Below, one piece after another: positions 40,701 to 55,500 of a stretch of DNA of 64,000 bases. Under the pieces are notes generated by a model that was not told the DNA's origin, ran no database searches, and was given only the letters and a program-made list of their open reading frames with translations. Source of the DNA: Ariolimax columbianus (Eukaryota > Mollusca > Gastropoda > Stylommatophora > Arionidae). Location of the stretch: the NCBI GenBank assembly GCA_036924085.1, contig JAVGWX010000012.1:32856272-32920271 (forward strand). Direction: 5' to 3'. A program made the translations under genes and the position numbers. Every line of letters starts with the position of its first letter. Positions within the stretch are counted from its first letter, which is position 1.

Positions 40701-43470
40701 CATGGTAGCGACACACAAGGTCACAATCCACACCCAACCCCAAAAAAATTAACTCTAGCAAAAAACCAACAACAGGTAGTAAACCCAGGAAAAGTCAAAC
40801 AAGCTTTACAGTAATTGAAATATATATTGCTACACCACGATGGCCATTGGCTGGGTTATGGAGGCAACATGAAGCAATGAAAATAGAATTCAATGGAATG
40901 TGAGAATTTGATGATCTGCACTTTGTGATGATGGTTTGGATTTCCTGTCCTAAAACCGTGATCAGGTGTAAATAGGATACGTGAGCTTGACGAAGGGTCA
41001 CGGAATAACATACGTGTGCTTGATTAGGGGTCATGGAATAACATGTGTGTACTTGACGAGGGGTCACAGAATAACATACGTGTGCTTGATTAGGGGTCAT
41101 GGAATAACATGTGTGTGCTTCATTAGGGATCAAGGAATAACATACGTGTGCTTCATTAGGGGTCATGGAATAACATGTGTGTACTTGACGAGGGGTCACA
41201 GAATAACATTCGTGTGCTTGATTAGGGGTCGTGGAATAACATATGTGTGCTTCATTAGGGGTCATGGAATAACATACATATGCATAACGAGGGGTCATGG
41301 AATAACATATGTGTGCTTCATTAGGGGTCATGGAATAACATACGTCTGCTTAACGAGGGGTCATGGAATAACATACGTGTGCTTCATTAGGGATCATGGA
41401 ATAACATGTGTGTACTTTACTTTTACTTGACGAGGGGTCACAGAATAACATACGTGTGCTTGATTAGGGGTCGTGGAATAACATATGTGTGCTTCATTAG
41501 GGGTCATGGAATAACATACGTGTGCTTAACGAGAGGTCATGGAATAACGTGTGTACTTTACTTTTACTTGACGAGGGGTCACAGAATAACATACGTGTGC
41601 TTGATTAGGGGTCGTGGAATAACATACGTGTGCTTGACGAGGGGGTCACAGAATAATATACGTGTGCTTCATTGGGGGTCACGGAATTTGGGACTGATAA
41701 TACACGTAGAAAAACCCACCAAAATTATGAGAATGAATGTAACTAACGACAATCAGATCGTGTTGGTAGGAACACTTGTACAAGATGTGGAATTAGTGAT
41801 ATATCGTGGGAGTAATATAGACAAAGGAGGGGATACGGATACATATATCAAAATAAGAATACGACAGACGACAGGAGCTTTCATTGCATTAGGGAAATCA
41901 ATATAATGGGAAACAGAACATACTGGCTACACAAAAAACGATGCCTATTACCAGTTGAACAGAAGAGAGCAGGTCGTGGTCTTCAGACTTCGCACTGGCC
42001 ACAATAGACTGAGGTACCACCTATTCAACAAATTGAAGATAGGTGGCACTGGCGAATGCCCGTGTGGTACCGGAAAAAGACCGCTGAGCACTTGCTGCAA
42101 AACTGCCCGACATACGAGGATCAGAGAGAGAAGATGTGGCCATCACCAGTGGCAACACTAGACAAGCTCTATGGCAGTGTCGACAGCCTCAGGATGACCG
42201 CTGCTTTTTTAGAAAAAATAAAGGTTGATGTCTGACTGCGTACGATGAAGAAGAAGAAGTCCAATACAGAAACCTGCAACTCCAATGCAAAATCTGTTCT
42301 ATTACACGGCTCTGAAACGCGAACAACAAGAAGAAGAAAGTTAAAAACGTATGGGGACATGCACAGAACAGAAACAGTGAAATGGTATGATAATATCCCT
42401 AATGTGTAACTGTTTGAAAGAACAAGACATATATCAGTGGAACACGTGGCGAGGAGAAGACGCTGGTATCGGGTGGGAGACGGTACCAAGATGCAGCAAA
42501 GCATGAGCTGACAGCAGCCAGCGACTCGAAGCTGACTGCATGCGTCAGGGTCAGCGACGCATATGTGGCTGCTTGCGTCAGGGTAAGCGATTCATAGATG
42601 GCTGCTTGCGTCAGGGTAAGCGATTCATAGATGGCTGCTTGCGTCAGGGTAAGCGATTCATAGATGGCTGCTTGCGTCAGGGTCAGTGACTCATAGCTGG
42701 CTGCTTTACGTCAGGATCAGCGCGTCAAATCTAGCTGCTTGCGTCAGGGTCAGCGCCTCATAGCTGGCTGCTTACGTCAGGGTCAGCGCCTCATAGCTGG
42801 CTGCTTACGTCAGGGTCAGCGCCTCATAGCTGACTGCTTGCGTCAGGGTCAGCGCCTCATAGCTGGCTGCTTACGTCAGGGTCAGCGCCTCATAGCTGAC
42901 CAAGACCCTATTCTGCATCCACATGGTGGCCTTGGAAACAGGCTGCACTAGTGTAGTCTGGCCAAGGGATAGGATTCGCAGTGGGAAGGCAAATCCGTTT
43001 CTTAAAAAAGTCAGCTAAAATCGGATGAGTCGGGACGAAAGACGCAGATATCGCAGCCTCGCTGTAAACGACGACACAACATATCAACGTCCTTTTCAGA
43101 ACGAACCCCGAAGAAGGATAGAATACACATTAAGGAACCCAGATGACAGCATTAAAACAGTCTCTGTTGTGGAATCCCCCAAACAAGAGGAATAGAGACA
43201 GACTAACACACCCATGAAGGCGAGAGCCCGAGGCAAAACAGTAGAACGAAGTAGTGAAGACAAGGATATAGCTGGAGTAGATGGACTATGACAGGAATAC
43301 GTGCCATGTATTTGCTGAAGACACAGGAAGCTGACAAGTGTTGATTGCGACCTTATAATTTCTGCCTTCTATTACATTACAGATTAGCGAGTGGCCGATT
43401 GGTTTGTATCTCCGTTTTCTCATCAGGAGGACGTGTTCAAAACCTCGGACCGGCACAGCTTTTTTTTAAA

Positions 43471-43539
<69 letters not shown>

Positions 43540-46500
43540 AGATCAAACAAAAACATAGCCTGTACTGTGCGTGACTACTGTAGAGGTAAGCGGCCTTTAC
43601 TTTGCAGCCCTTTAAACCCTCCGTTGGACCCCTGCGGTGATTAAATTAATGGCGTGGTTTAAATGAAATGATCTTCGCTTTAACGGCGCTTTCCAATGAA
43701 ATTACTTTTGTAATGTTTGTTCGTCAGATGCCATAAAGATTAGCAACACTGACATCCACCTGTGGCAACAAAACGACCGGGAATGAATTAGTCAGTAGAT
43801 ATTCATATAACAAGAGGTGTGCTGTTACCATTCCTAATTAATATCAACACAGAGGGAATTTCCAGACAGATTGAGTAGGTGGCAGGACTAAATATCAACG
43901 GCAGGATAGTTAACAATATCCGTTATAGCGATGATACTGTATTGTTGGCTAAAAGGGAGCAGGAATTGCAGGAACATGTGGAAGCAGTCAACAGCAGAAG
44001 TAGGGAGTATGGCTTGGACATTAGCTTCGGGGAAACAAAAGCTATGATCATTAGCAAAACATATGTTAAGTTCGCGGTGAACACCACAGTAAATGGAGGG
44101 AGAGATACTATAGCAGGTAAACAGTGTCGTGTACCTTGGACAGATCATAACAGATGATGGTGGATGTCAGATGGAGGTGAAGATTGGAAATATGGATGAC
44201 CCAAAAAACATTTACCAAAATATATTGACATCCAGACAATTAACAAATGCACTGGAATGAGAGTCGTCATGTGCTATATATCCGTCTGTGTTCTATGGTG
44301 CTAAAACGTGGACGGTGAACAATCAACTTGTAGATAATGTGGAAACCTTCGAAAAGTGGGATATACAGATTGGTGGACCACATCTCATGGAAGGAAACCT
44401 TCCTTAGAAATGTGGAATGTACAGATTGGTGGACCACATCTCATGGAAGGAAATCTTCGAAATGTGAGATGTACAGATTGATGGACCACATCTGATGGAA
44501 GGAAACCGAACAAATAGGGAGGTCATGAAAAGATTAGGAAAGGGAAGAGAAATACTGGAGATACAAATAACATATTGTAGACATATAAAGAGACAGGACA
44601 CACCGCTGAAAACAATACTGGGTGGGAAGGCAGCGCTTTAAACAGGAAGACAATGTCAAGAGATGGACTGACAGCAGTCTCGCAGAGTGTACAAAGCAAG
44701 AGACGGAGGACGTTGGAGATCCATTGTAGCACATGTTCGCTGCGGGGATGGTACTTGATATTATCATCAATTCACTGGTATGGTGTCCGGTTGGAAAAGA
44801 ACAAAACAACTGTAACGCTTCAATCACGTTGTTGGGGACGGCATGGGCTAGTGGTTAAGTGACACGACTAAAACTCCCCGAAGATGCTGGGTTCGATCCC
44901 CACCACAGCACAGGCCGTTACCCCGGGGAAGCAAACCCTTAGAAAACGCAGGAGGAAGCAGTCCCTTACATAAAATGCTTGCTGAAGTCGGATGCACTGG
45001 GCCGACAGGCGCAAAAATAAAAACCACAGTGCAACGCACACCGCGTCGAGGAATAGAAAAATAAGGCGAACGAAAAAAAACACCAACAAAAATAAAATAA
45101 AATATTGTTGTCGGTCGAAGCTACTTTACTACGTTTCTTTGATTGCGGGTTACAGTGGCTCTACATTCCGATGCTTACTTCAGAAGGCGGACATGCGCCC
45201 TGCTGTGTGCAGAACAATGCACTACTGAGTAGTAAGATTCCCACTATGGGGATTCCAATGCCGATCCCCACCTCGTTGGCCACACTGCTGTAAAACAGCC
45301 TGTTTCCAGGAGCACAAACGAATCATGTCATGGGGCTAGCAGCCTCACCATAGAAAAGTACTGCCGCAAATTCTCGGATACAGGATTCCTATACAGAGTC
45401 CAGTGTAGTGGTGGTCCGCATATGTTCCCATTGTAGATTTATCACAGTAACAAATGTCTCCGGCAGCCCCCAGACATTCATGAATCAATAACTCAAATAC
45501 CACAGCCCGTATTTCGTGCACCTGTGCACGTAGCGCTCCAAACTCTAGCCTCTATACCCGACCACAACATATAGTGCTAAAAACCACTTATCTATGCAAT
45601 CCACTACTTTATCTGAAAGCCGGGTACCTCATTAAGGCCCATAGTTTGGTCTAGAGGGATAGTGGAGCGTTTCGACGCCTTGACCTTGAGTGTCCATTCT
45701 CTTGTTGTTCTCCAGTCCCAGGGACAACGAGTATATTCGGATTCCCTGTCAGGTATGGTACTTTGTGAGAGCAGAAGAGAACAACTGTAAACTCCTGAGT
45801 ATGTCCTTGAGAAAGTCTTGAAGCCAAAATGTCCTTTTTATTTGATACTGTATTTATGATACTCTCTTCTTACTCTCCACTTTATTCTCATATTCTTCTT
45901 CTTCCTTCCTCCTTTTTCGTCTTCACCTTCTCCTTTTCCTCTTTCTTCTCATCCTTCTTCTCCACTACCTTCTACGTCTCTCTCTTCTCGTGTCACTTCT
46001 TCTTCACCATTTTCCCCTCCACGTTCTGTTTCTGTCTCCTTTTCCTCCGCCACCACTTCTTCTTCTACTCCCTATCCATTCATTCCTCCGCCTCCACCAG
46101 ATCCACTCCTCCTCCTCCACCAGATCCACTCCTCCTCCGCAGATCCACTCCTCCTCCACCAGATCCACTGCTCCTCCACCAGATCCACTGCTCCTCCACC
46201 ATTCTCGACTGCGTCTCCTCCGCCTCCTCCAAAATCTCCTGTCTTCTTCTCCACTCCTTCTTCATTTTAGTCTTCTTCTTAATCTTTTTCTCATTCTCCA
46301 CCTCCTCTTCCCATATTTCTTCTCCTTTCCTTTCTTCTTCATTTCTCTTCTCCTCCTTTTCATCCTGCTTCTCCTTCTGCTACTCTTCATTTTTTCCGCT
46401 ATGCCCTCTTATCTTTCTGCCCCATTTGTCGCCATTCCTTTACCCCCCCCCCTTCCCCCCTTTTCCTCCTTTCTGCTCTCATTCCCTTTTCCTCCTTATT

Positions 46501-49500
46501 CATATCCCCGAGATCTCCAGTTATACACTCGTATACTCCACACCATATACGACCTGTTATTTCTATACCTTTCTAACTCAGCAAACTATTCAACAAATGG
46601 CAGGTTGTTTGGTATGCGTGAATGGCAGTTAGTGTAAACCCATGAGTTGGACAGTCCTCTACCCTATACACTTTTAGCTGTCTCTGACGACATACTCTAG
46701 TTACGTCACTAGTCGTATTCTCATTACTGTGTGTATGTGTGTGACACACAATAATGAGAATACGACTAGTGACGTAACTAGAGTATGTCGTCAGAGACAG
46801 CTAACAGTGTCACACACATACACACACGCACGCACGCACACACACACAAAACATGGTGAGGAATGAAGGTCTATGGGCAAGATGCCAACAACAACGAGTG
46901 GAGCCACTGAGAAAACGTAGGAAATTGGGTTGGATAGGATGCACGCTACGGAAAGCACCATCAAACGTGGCCAGACAGGCCATGACATGGAATCCACAGG
47001 GAAAGAGGAAGAGAGGTAGACCCAGAAACACCTGGAGATACCGTGAAAATGAACTTCGGTGCCTGGACCTCGGCTAGAGAGAGACATAAAGGGCAGATGA
47101 ATATCGAACTTGCTGGAAGAGGGTTGTCAACGGCCTATGTCCCGAACGGATCGACGGGTATTTATTGATACCTGAAACTACTAGACCACATAACATAACA
47201 CAAAAAGTGGTCAGAACATAAAGAAATCGGAATGTATGCCTCAATATAAACAATAAGTTGTGTGTTCATGACAAGATGGAACGGAGCGCGATCTAGTCAT
47301 AATCAGGATAAATCAAGCAAATAAACAAACAAAAATACTATCAGAAACAATTCATCAAGAGACAAGAACCCAGATACGAGAAATAGCGAAAACGACAAAC
47401 AATTGGATGACCAAACAAAGATCAAAGCGAGAAGAAGTAGTCGAGAAATAGATCAGATGGAGAAACTTCTGGGAAAGATCTCGAGACAGTTCGTGGTTGA
47501 GTCAAGACGTAACATTAACTTCTGTTTATAACAAACATTAACATGACTTTGTTGACTCCCCCTCGGACGAACCATTGGTACAATCAATTTTCTGTCAATA
47601 AAATTTCATGTATTGGACATAAACACAATTTATATCAGTGGTGTCACAACGTTATCTGCTCGACCAGACAAGATTAGCAACTAAATATAGATTCGGACAT
47701 AAAAACTGGAACGTCAGTAGGTACACTAAAACAGTCCAAGGCCAAAGAATTTTCAGCTTCTTCTTCTTCGGCTTTCCCCCTGAAAATGACGTTTGTGACG
47801 TTGTGTCGTAGTTTACAGCGAGGCTGAGATAGCTGCGCCTTTCGGCCCGACACAAAGTTTTTTTATAATGTTTTTACAAATGTTGTAAATGTTTTTACTA
47901 ATGTTTTAAATAATGGTTTTAATAATGTTTTACTAATGTTTTTAATAATGAGATAAAAACCACATATTAGCAATGCCTCAGTGACTGTACAAGACAAAAA
48001 AACATAACGTCGCCTATGTTACTACCACGAGGTCTTCGGCTGGGACAGAGAAGATTGGCTTGTGATCGTAATGTAAATGTGCTTTTGTTTTCGTCCCCAT
48101 GCGGTCACTGAGAAATGACCTGTGTTTTGATCTAGTTTTGATCTTCAGAACCGCTGCAGCTTCGGTCTATTTGTTTTTATTCATTCAAACGTTAAAAGGG
48201 GATCCTATACCACGCACGGCTGTCGGGGATGGGGTGTTTGAGACCATTATACTGCGTCGCAGCTTTTTTGAAGGTGGGATGCCAGTTCCCTATTATGTTG
48301 CTTTGTCTCCCCTAAAAATGAGTCGGGTATCCATTTATATGGTTTATTTATATCAATCAAGGACCTGCCAGCTCCATGTGGAGTATAGGTCCTCAACAAA
48401 TACTCGCCAAGTCATTCTATCATCAGTCATATTTATATACTATTTCCAATTGTTCTACTTTTGTAATTTATGTTCAGCTATTAGGTATTACGTCCAATCT
48501 AACATTCTGTAAGAGATGTGAGCGCAAAGAGGTCATGAATTGAACCGCTATCTATGGCATGAGAATCAGTTATAAATAATGTATAATACCAGTTTAATCC
48601 ACATATTGTGTTCCACGTCTCTCAAATCGGAACGCGTTATACCATTCATTAATCAACGACCCTCGGTTCTTTCGGGGTATAGGCCATTGACAACCTTCTT
48701 CAGGCAAGTTGAATCTTGAGCTGCCATTTCTGCCTCTTTCAAGTTGAGGTCCAGGGACAGGAAATGATTTCAATATCTTTTCCATGTGTTTCTTGGTCTA
48801 GTTCTCTTCCTTTTTTCCTGTGGATTCCATGTCAAGGCTAGTTTAGCCATCTGTGATGATGATTTCCGTATCGTGTCTTCTATTCAACCCCATTTCCTAC
48901 ATTCGTTTTGTTGTTCCAGTGGTTTTTGTAGTTGGCTCCTGTCCCACAGGTCTTTGTTGCTCACCATATCTTGCCAGCCTATAGCCGAATCCTCAGTATA
49001 CATTTATTAACGAACGACTTGAGTATCCTCTGTACTTCCTTTGTCGTACTTCCTTTGTCGTTCTTTTGACATGCCATCGGAATTAAATTGGAATTAAACA
49101 ATCTTATCGTGGTAGTACTTTGTATTAGTCTTCACTTCCTCGGAATTAAATTGGAATTAAACAATCTTATCGTGGTAGTACTTTGTATTAGTCTTCACTT
49201 CCTCTGAATTAAATTGGAATTAAACAATCTTATCGTGGTAGTACTTTGTATTAGTCTTCACTTCCTCGGAATTAAATTGGAATTAAACAATCTTATCATG
49301 GTAGTACTTTGTATTAGTCTTCACTTCCTCGGAATTAAATTGGAATTAAACAATCTTATCGTGGTAGTACTTTGTATTAGTCTTCACTTCCTCTGAATTA
49401 AATTGGAATTAAACAATCTTATCGTGGTAGTACTTTGTATTAGTCTTCACTTCCTCGGAATTAAACAATCTTATCGTGGTAGTACTTTGTATTAGTCTTC

Positions 49501-52500
49501 ACTTCCTCGGAATTAAATTGGAATTAAACAATCTTATCGTGGTAGTACTTTGTATTAGTCTTCACTTCCTCGGAATTAAATTGGAATTAAACAATCTTAT
49601 CGTGGTAGTACTTTGTATTAGTCTTCACTTCCTCGGAATTAAATTGGAATTAAACAATCTTATCGTGGTAGTACTTTGTATTAGTCTTCACTTCCTCGGA
49701 ATTAAATTGGAATTAAACAATCTTATCGTGGTAGTACTTTGTATTAGTCTTCACTTCCTGGGAATTAAATTGGAATTAAACAATCTTATCGTGGTAGTAC
49801 TTTGTATTAGTCTTCACTTCCTCGGAATTAAATTGAAATTAAACAATCTTATCGTGGTAGTACTTTGTATTAGTCTTCACTTCCTCTGAATTAAATTGGA
49901 ATTAAACAATCTTATCGTGGTGGTACTTTGTATTAGTCTTCACTTCCTCGGAATTAAATTGGAATTAAACAATCTTATCGTGGTAGTACTTTGTATTAGT
50001 CTTCACTTCCTCGGAATTAAACAATCTTATCGTGGTAGTACTTTGTATTAGTCTTCACTTCCTCGGAATTAAATTGGAATTAAACAATCTTATCGTGGTA
50101 GTACTTTGTATTAGTCTTCACTTCCTCGGAATTAAATTGGAATTAAACAATCTTATCGTGGTAGTACTTTGTATTAGTCTTCACTTCCTCTGAATTAAAT
50201 TGGAATTAAACAATCTTATCGTGGTAGTACTTTGTATTAGTCTTCACTTCCTCGGAATTAAACAATCTTATCGTGGTAGTACTTTGTATTAGTCTTCACT
50301 TCCTCGGAATTAAATTGGAATTAAACAATCTTATCGTGGTAGTACTTTGTATTAGTCTTCACTTCCTCGGAATTAAATTGGAATTAAACAATCTTATCGT
50401 GGTAGTACTTTGTATTAGTCTTCACTTCCTCGGAATTAAATTGGAATTAAACAATCTTATCGTGGTAGTACTTTGTATTAGTCTTCACTTCCTCGGAATT
50501 AAATTGGAATTAAACAATCTTATCGTGGTAGTACTTTGTATTAGTCTTCACTTCCTGGGAATTAAATTGGAATTAAACAATCTTATCGTGGTAGTACTTT
50601 GTATTAGTCTTCACTTCCTCGGAATTAAATTGAAATTAAACAATCTTATCGTGGTAGTACTTTGTATTAGTCTTCACTTCCTCTGAATTAAATTGGAATT
50701 AAACAATCTTATCGTGGTGGTACTTTGTATTAGTCTTCACTTCCTCGGAATTAAATTGGAATTAAACAATCTTATCGTGGTAGTACTTTGTATTAGTCTT
50801 CACTTCCTCGGAATTAAATTGGAATTAAACAATCTTATCGTGGTAGTACTTTGTATTAGTCTTCACTTCCTCGGAATTAAATTGGAATTAAACAATCTTA
50901 TCGTGGTAGTACTTTGTATTAGTCTTCACTTCCTGGGAATTAAATTGGAATTAAACAATCTTATCGTGGTAGTACTTTGTATTAGTCTTCACTTCCTCGG
51001 AATTAAATTGGAATTAAACAATCTTATCGTGGTAGTACTTTGTATTAGTCTTCACTTCCTCGGAATTAAATTGGAATTAAACAATCTTATCGTGGTAGTA
51101 CTTTGTATTAGTCTTCACATCCTGGGAATTAAATTGGAATTAAACAATCTTATCGTGGTAGTACTTTGTATTAGTCTTCACTTCCTTGGAATTAAATTGG
51201 AATTAAACAATCTTATCGTGGTAGTACTTTGTATTAGTCTTCACTTCCTCGGAATTAAATTGGAATTAAACAATCTTATCGTGGTAGTACTTTGTATTAG
51301 TCTGCACTTCCTCGGAATTAAATTGGAATTAAACAATCTTATCGTGGTAGTACTTTGTATTAGTCTTCACTTCCTCGGAATTAAATTGGAATTAAACAAT
51401 CTTATCGTGGTAGTACTTTGTATTAGTCTTCACTTCCTGGGAATTAAATTGGAATTAAACAATCTTATCGTGGTAGTACTTTGTATTAGTCTTCACTTCC
51501 TCGGAATTAAATTGAAATTAAACAATCTTATCGTGGTAGTACTTTGTATTAGTCTTCACTTCCTCTGAATTAAATTGGAATTAAACAATCTTATCGTGGT
51601 GGTACTTTGTATTAGTCTTCACTTCCTCGGAATTAAATTGGAATTAAACAATCTTATCGTGGTAGTACTTTGTATTAGTCTTCACTTCCTCGGAATTAAA
51701 CAATCTTATCGTGGTAGTACTTTGTATTAGTCTTCACTTCCTCGGAATTAAATTGGAATTAAACAATCTTATCGTGGTAGTACTTTGTATTAGTCTTCAC
51801 TTCCTCGGAATTAAATTGGAATTAAACAATCTTATCGTGGTAGTACTTTGTATTAGTCTTCACTTCCTCGGAATTAAATTGGAATTAAACAATCTTATCA
51901 TGGTAGTACTTTGTATTAGTCTTCACTTCCTCGGAATTAAATTGGAATTAAACAATCTTATCGTGGTAGTACTTTGTATTAGTCTTCACTTCCTCTGAAT
52001 TAAATTGGAATTAAACAATCTTATCGTGGTAGTACTTTGTATTAGTCTTCACTTCCTCGGAATTAAACAATCTTATCGTGGTAGTACTTTGTATTAGTCT
52101 TCACTTCCTCGGAATTAAATTGGAATTAAACAATCTTATCGTGGTAGTACTTTGTATTAGTCTTCACTTCCTCGGAATTAAATTGGAATTAAACAATCTT
52201 ATCGTGGTAGTACTTTGTATTAGTCTTCACTTCCTCGGAATTAAATTGGAATTAAACAATCTTATCGTGGTAGTACTTTGTATTAGTCTTCACTTCCTCG
52301 GAATTAAATTGGAATTAAACAATCTTATCGTGGTAGTACTTTGTATTAGTCTTCACTTCCTGGGAATTAAATTGGAATTAAACAATCTTATCGTGGTAGT
52401 ACTTTGTATTAGTCTTCACTTCCTCGGAATTAAATTGAAATTAAACAATCTTATCGTGGTAGTACTTTGTATTAGTCTTCACTTCCTCTGAATTAAATTG

Positions 52501-55500
52501 GAATTAAACAATCTTATCGTGGTGGTACTTTGTATTAGTCTTCACTTCCTCGGAATTAAATTGGAATTAAACAATCTTATCGTGGTAGTACTTTGTATTA
52601 GTCTTCACTTCCTCGGAATTAAATTGGAATTAAACAATCTTATCGTGGTAGTACTTTGTATTAGTCTTCACTTCCTCGGAATTAAATTGGAATTAAACAA
52701 TCTTATCGTGGTAGTACTTTGTATTAGTCTTCACTTCCTGGGAATTAAATTGGAATTAAACAATCTTATCGTGGTAGTACTTTGTATTAGTCTTCACTTC
52801 CTCGGAATTAAATTGGAATTAAATAATCTTATCGTGGTAGTACTTTGTATTAGTCTTCACTTCCTCGGAATTAAATTGGAATTAAACAATCTTATCGTGG
52901 TAGTACTTTGTATTAGTCTTCACTTCCTGGGAATTAAATTGGAATTAAACAATCTTATCGTGGTAGTACTTTGTATTAGTCTTCACTTCCTTGGAATTAA
53001 ATTGGAATTAAACAATCTTATCGTGGTAGTACTTTGTATTAGTCTTCACTTCCTCGGAATTAAATTGGAATTAAACAATCTTATCGTGGTAGTACTTTGT
53101 ATTAGTCTGCACTTCCTCGGAATTAAATTGGAATTAAACAATCTTATCGTGGTAGTACTTTGTATTAGTCTTCACTTCCTCGGAATTAAATTGGAATTAA
53201 ACAATCTTATCGTGGTAGTACTTTGTATTAGTCTTCACTTCCTCGGAATTAAATTGGAATTAAACAATCTTATCGTGGTAGTACTTTGTATTCGTCTTCA
53301 CTTCCTTCTCACAATTCTCGGTGTCTGACAATCGCCGTCAAAAGAAAGTTATCTGGCGTTAAGTGGACCAGACTTCAGCCGGCTTTCCTAGTAATCTGAA
53401 GAACAAGTGACAGAAGAAGAAGAAAAAGACCATGCAGAAGAACAAGAAGATGATGATAATAAAGAGGAAGCCAATCTTTAGAACAGCTAGGTGATTGTTT
53501 GTATTAGCTGGTCTAGACTTGCTGTACAAATGGAACACCCCAAACCTCACACAACGCCCCCCCCCCCCCCCCCCCCGCACCAATCTTAAATATAAAAATA
53601 TAAATATTTGTACTATCTTTACTTCACGTGTTTATCAATCTTCTATTCTTTATCAGGCAGATCTTTCATCGACAGGTTATACCTTTCATCGTCAGGTTAT
53701 TCCTTTCATCGTCAGGTTATTCCTTTCATTGTCAGGTTATAGCTTTCATCAGCAGGTTATTCCTTTCATCGTCAGGTTATGCCTTTCATCGTCAGGTTAT
53801 GCCTTTCATCGTCAGGTTATGCCTTTCATCGTCAGGTTATGAAGAGATCTCTAGAACAAGCCCTACCTGTGTGCCTCATGCATAGTGACATTCACTGCCT
53901 CAGATTTCCGTAAGCCACCTTTTTCGCGGTCTGCCTTTGGTCTTGAATCTGTTGTATCTAAATATTATTGCTTATTGGGAGGTGCTGTGTGGTGGTAGTC
54001 TTGTTATGTAGCCAAACCATTTTAGTTGCTGTCTTTTGATATAGTCTAATACTGGTATTGTTCACAACAGTCTTCTGATGTGATCGTTTCTGGTCCTGTT
54101 TCTCCTTGTTACCCATAATATTTCTCGCATGCATTTAATTTCTGTTGTTACGATTTGCCGTTTTTCAATTGATGTTAGTGTCCAGTTTTGGTATTGGTAG
54201 CAGTGTATTTTTTGGTAGTTATTGTCACATCAAGAGCAGTAAAGATGGCGCCGTAACAGGCTGCGGGTCTACATTGCTCTGCTATTTTAGTTCATTGTAG
54301 ATGCCGCCAGAACACGGATTTGCCGAGAATTCAGACTAGTCGACGACTTACACTTGTGTTCGCGGAAACGTGTTGTTGTTTTCCATTTGGATTGGTTAAT
54401 TCGTTTGTTGTGTGTGTTTTATTCCGTCCGATTATCGTGGAATGGACATCGGCTATATGAATAGAACTACGCTTAAACATGTGTCACATTTCACGGTCTA
54501 GTTCACACGGCTCAACTTCACGAGATTAGCGCCCTTTGCCCTAGCTGAAAACAGTGTCAGCTTTGTTGTAGGAAATTTAGACACAACTATAATGAACTGC
54601 CACATGGAGAGAAATGGGCTCCTTCAGGTGTGTAGCGGCCCAAGACGCTCTGTTGTTATATGGCGGGAGCTGGTACAACAAACTGCAATAACGGTGCCTC
54701 AACGACCTTCTAGGTTATAAGACTGATGATGATGCCCCTTGATTGTAATTAAGTATTAGTGTTAATTGTTCAATGATCTCATTTCCCCTATTACATCTTT
54801 GTTGGATTTCCGCTGTGATTCGTCCGAAATTTATCAATCAATCAATTAAAATCCCATTGCTTCATTTGTCGAAGCATGGGTTCCAACAGCGGATTTGACT
54901 ACCTTAACCAGCTTTTATTAGGAAACCCCGAATCCAGTCATTTGCAGAGAATTTTTATAGCAATGGTATTTACGCCAGGTTGCCAGTTCCATGCACAACA
55001 TTCCTCTTTAGACACCACTTACGACATGTAAGGAAGAAAACAGTGGTCGTATTGTTTGCTCAGGAAACCACTTGGGTGCATGTGTTTATCGGTGAAGTGT
55101 TATTGTAATTATAAATTTATGTTAGCAGCCAAAGCACTCCACAGAAGTAGCCGTTGGTCTTATCTTGAGTTACAAAAGTAGGCTAAGGTAGTGTAGGTAT
55201 TTGGCCGGATACAAGAAACAGACACACTTAACAGGTAGGAGGTGAAAACAGCGATAAGTGGATTGTGGCTTGATTGTGGCTGAAATCTGGCACGAAGATA
55301 GCCGATTTGTTTGTTGTGGTTGTGGTTCTCAGAGTGGGGTAAGGGGATCTAGGGTTGGGGGAGGGGTTCTAGTCTTGGGGTAGGGGTTCTAGAGTTGGGG
55401 TAGGGGATCTAGGGTTGGGGGAGGAGATGAGTGGGATAGGGGCTTTAGGGTTGGGGTAGAGGTTCTAGAGTTGGGGTAGGGGTTCTAGTCTTGGGGTAGG

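Noticed and set aside
44830..44905. Possible tRNA gene
   Set aside because: Good A and B boxes, but no complete acceptor or anticodon pairing by eye, and it continues into a repeated SINE body.
45829..46637. ORFs of 215-267 residues in the polypyrimidine tract
   Set aside because: Compositional artefact (Ser/Leu/Phe/Pro only).
49214..53328. ORFs of 60-291 residues with LNNLIVVVLCISLHFLGIK repeats
   Set aside because: Product of the 63-bp satellite. Frame breaks coincide with truncated units, and there is no start context, splice signals or known domain.
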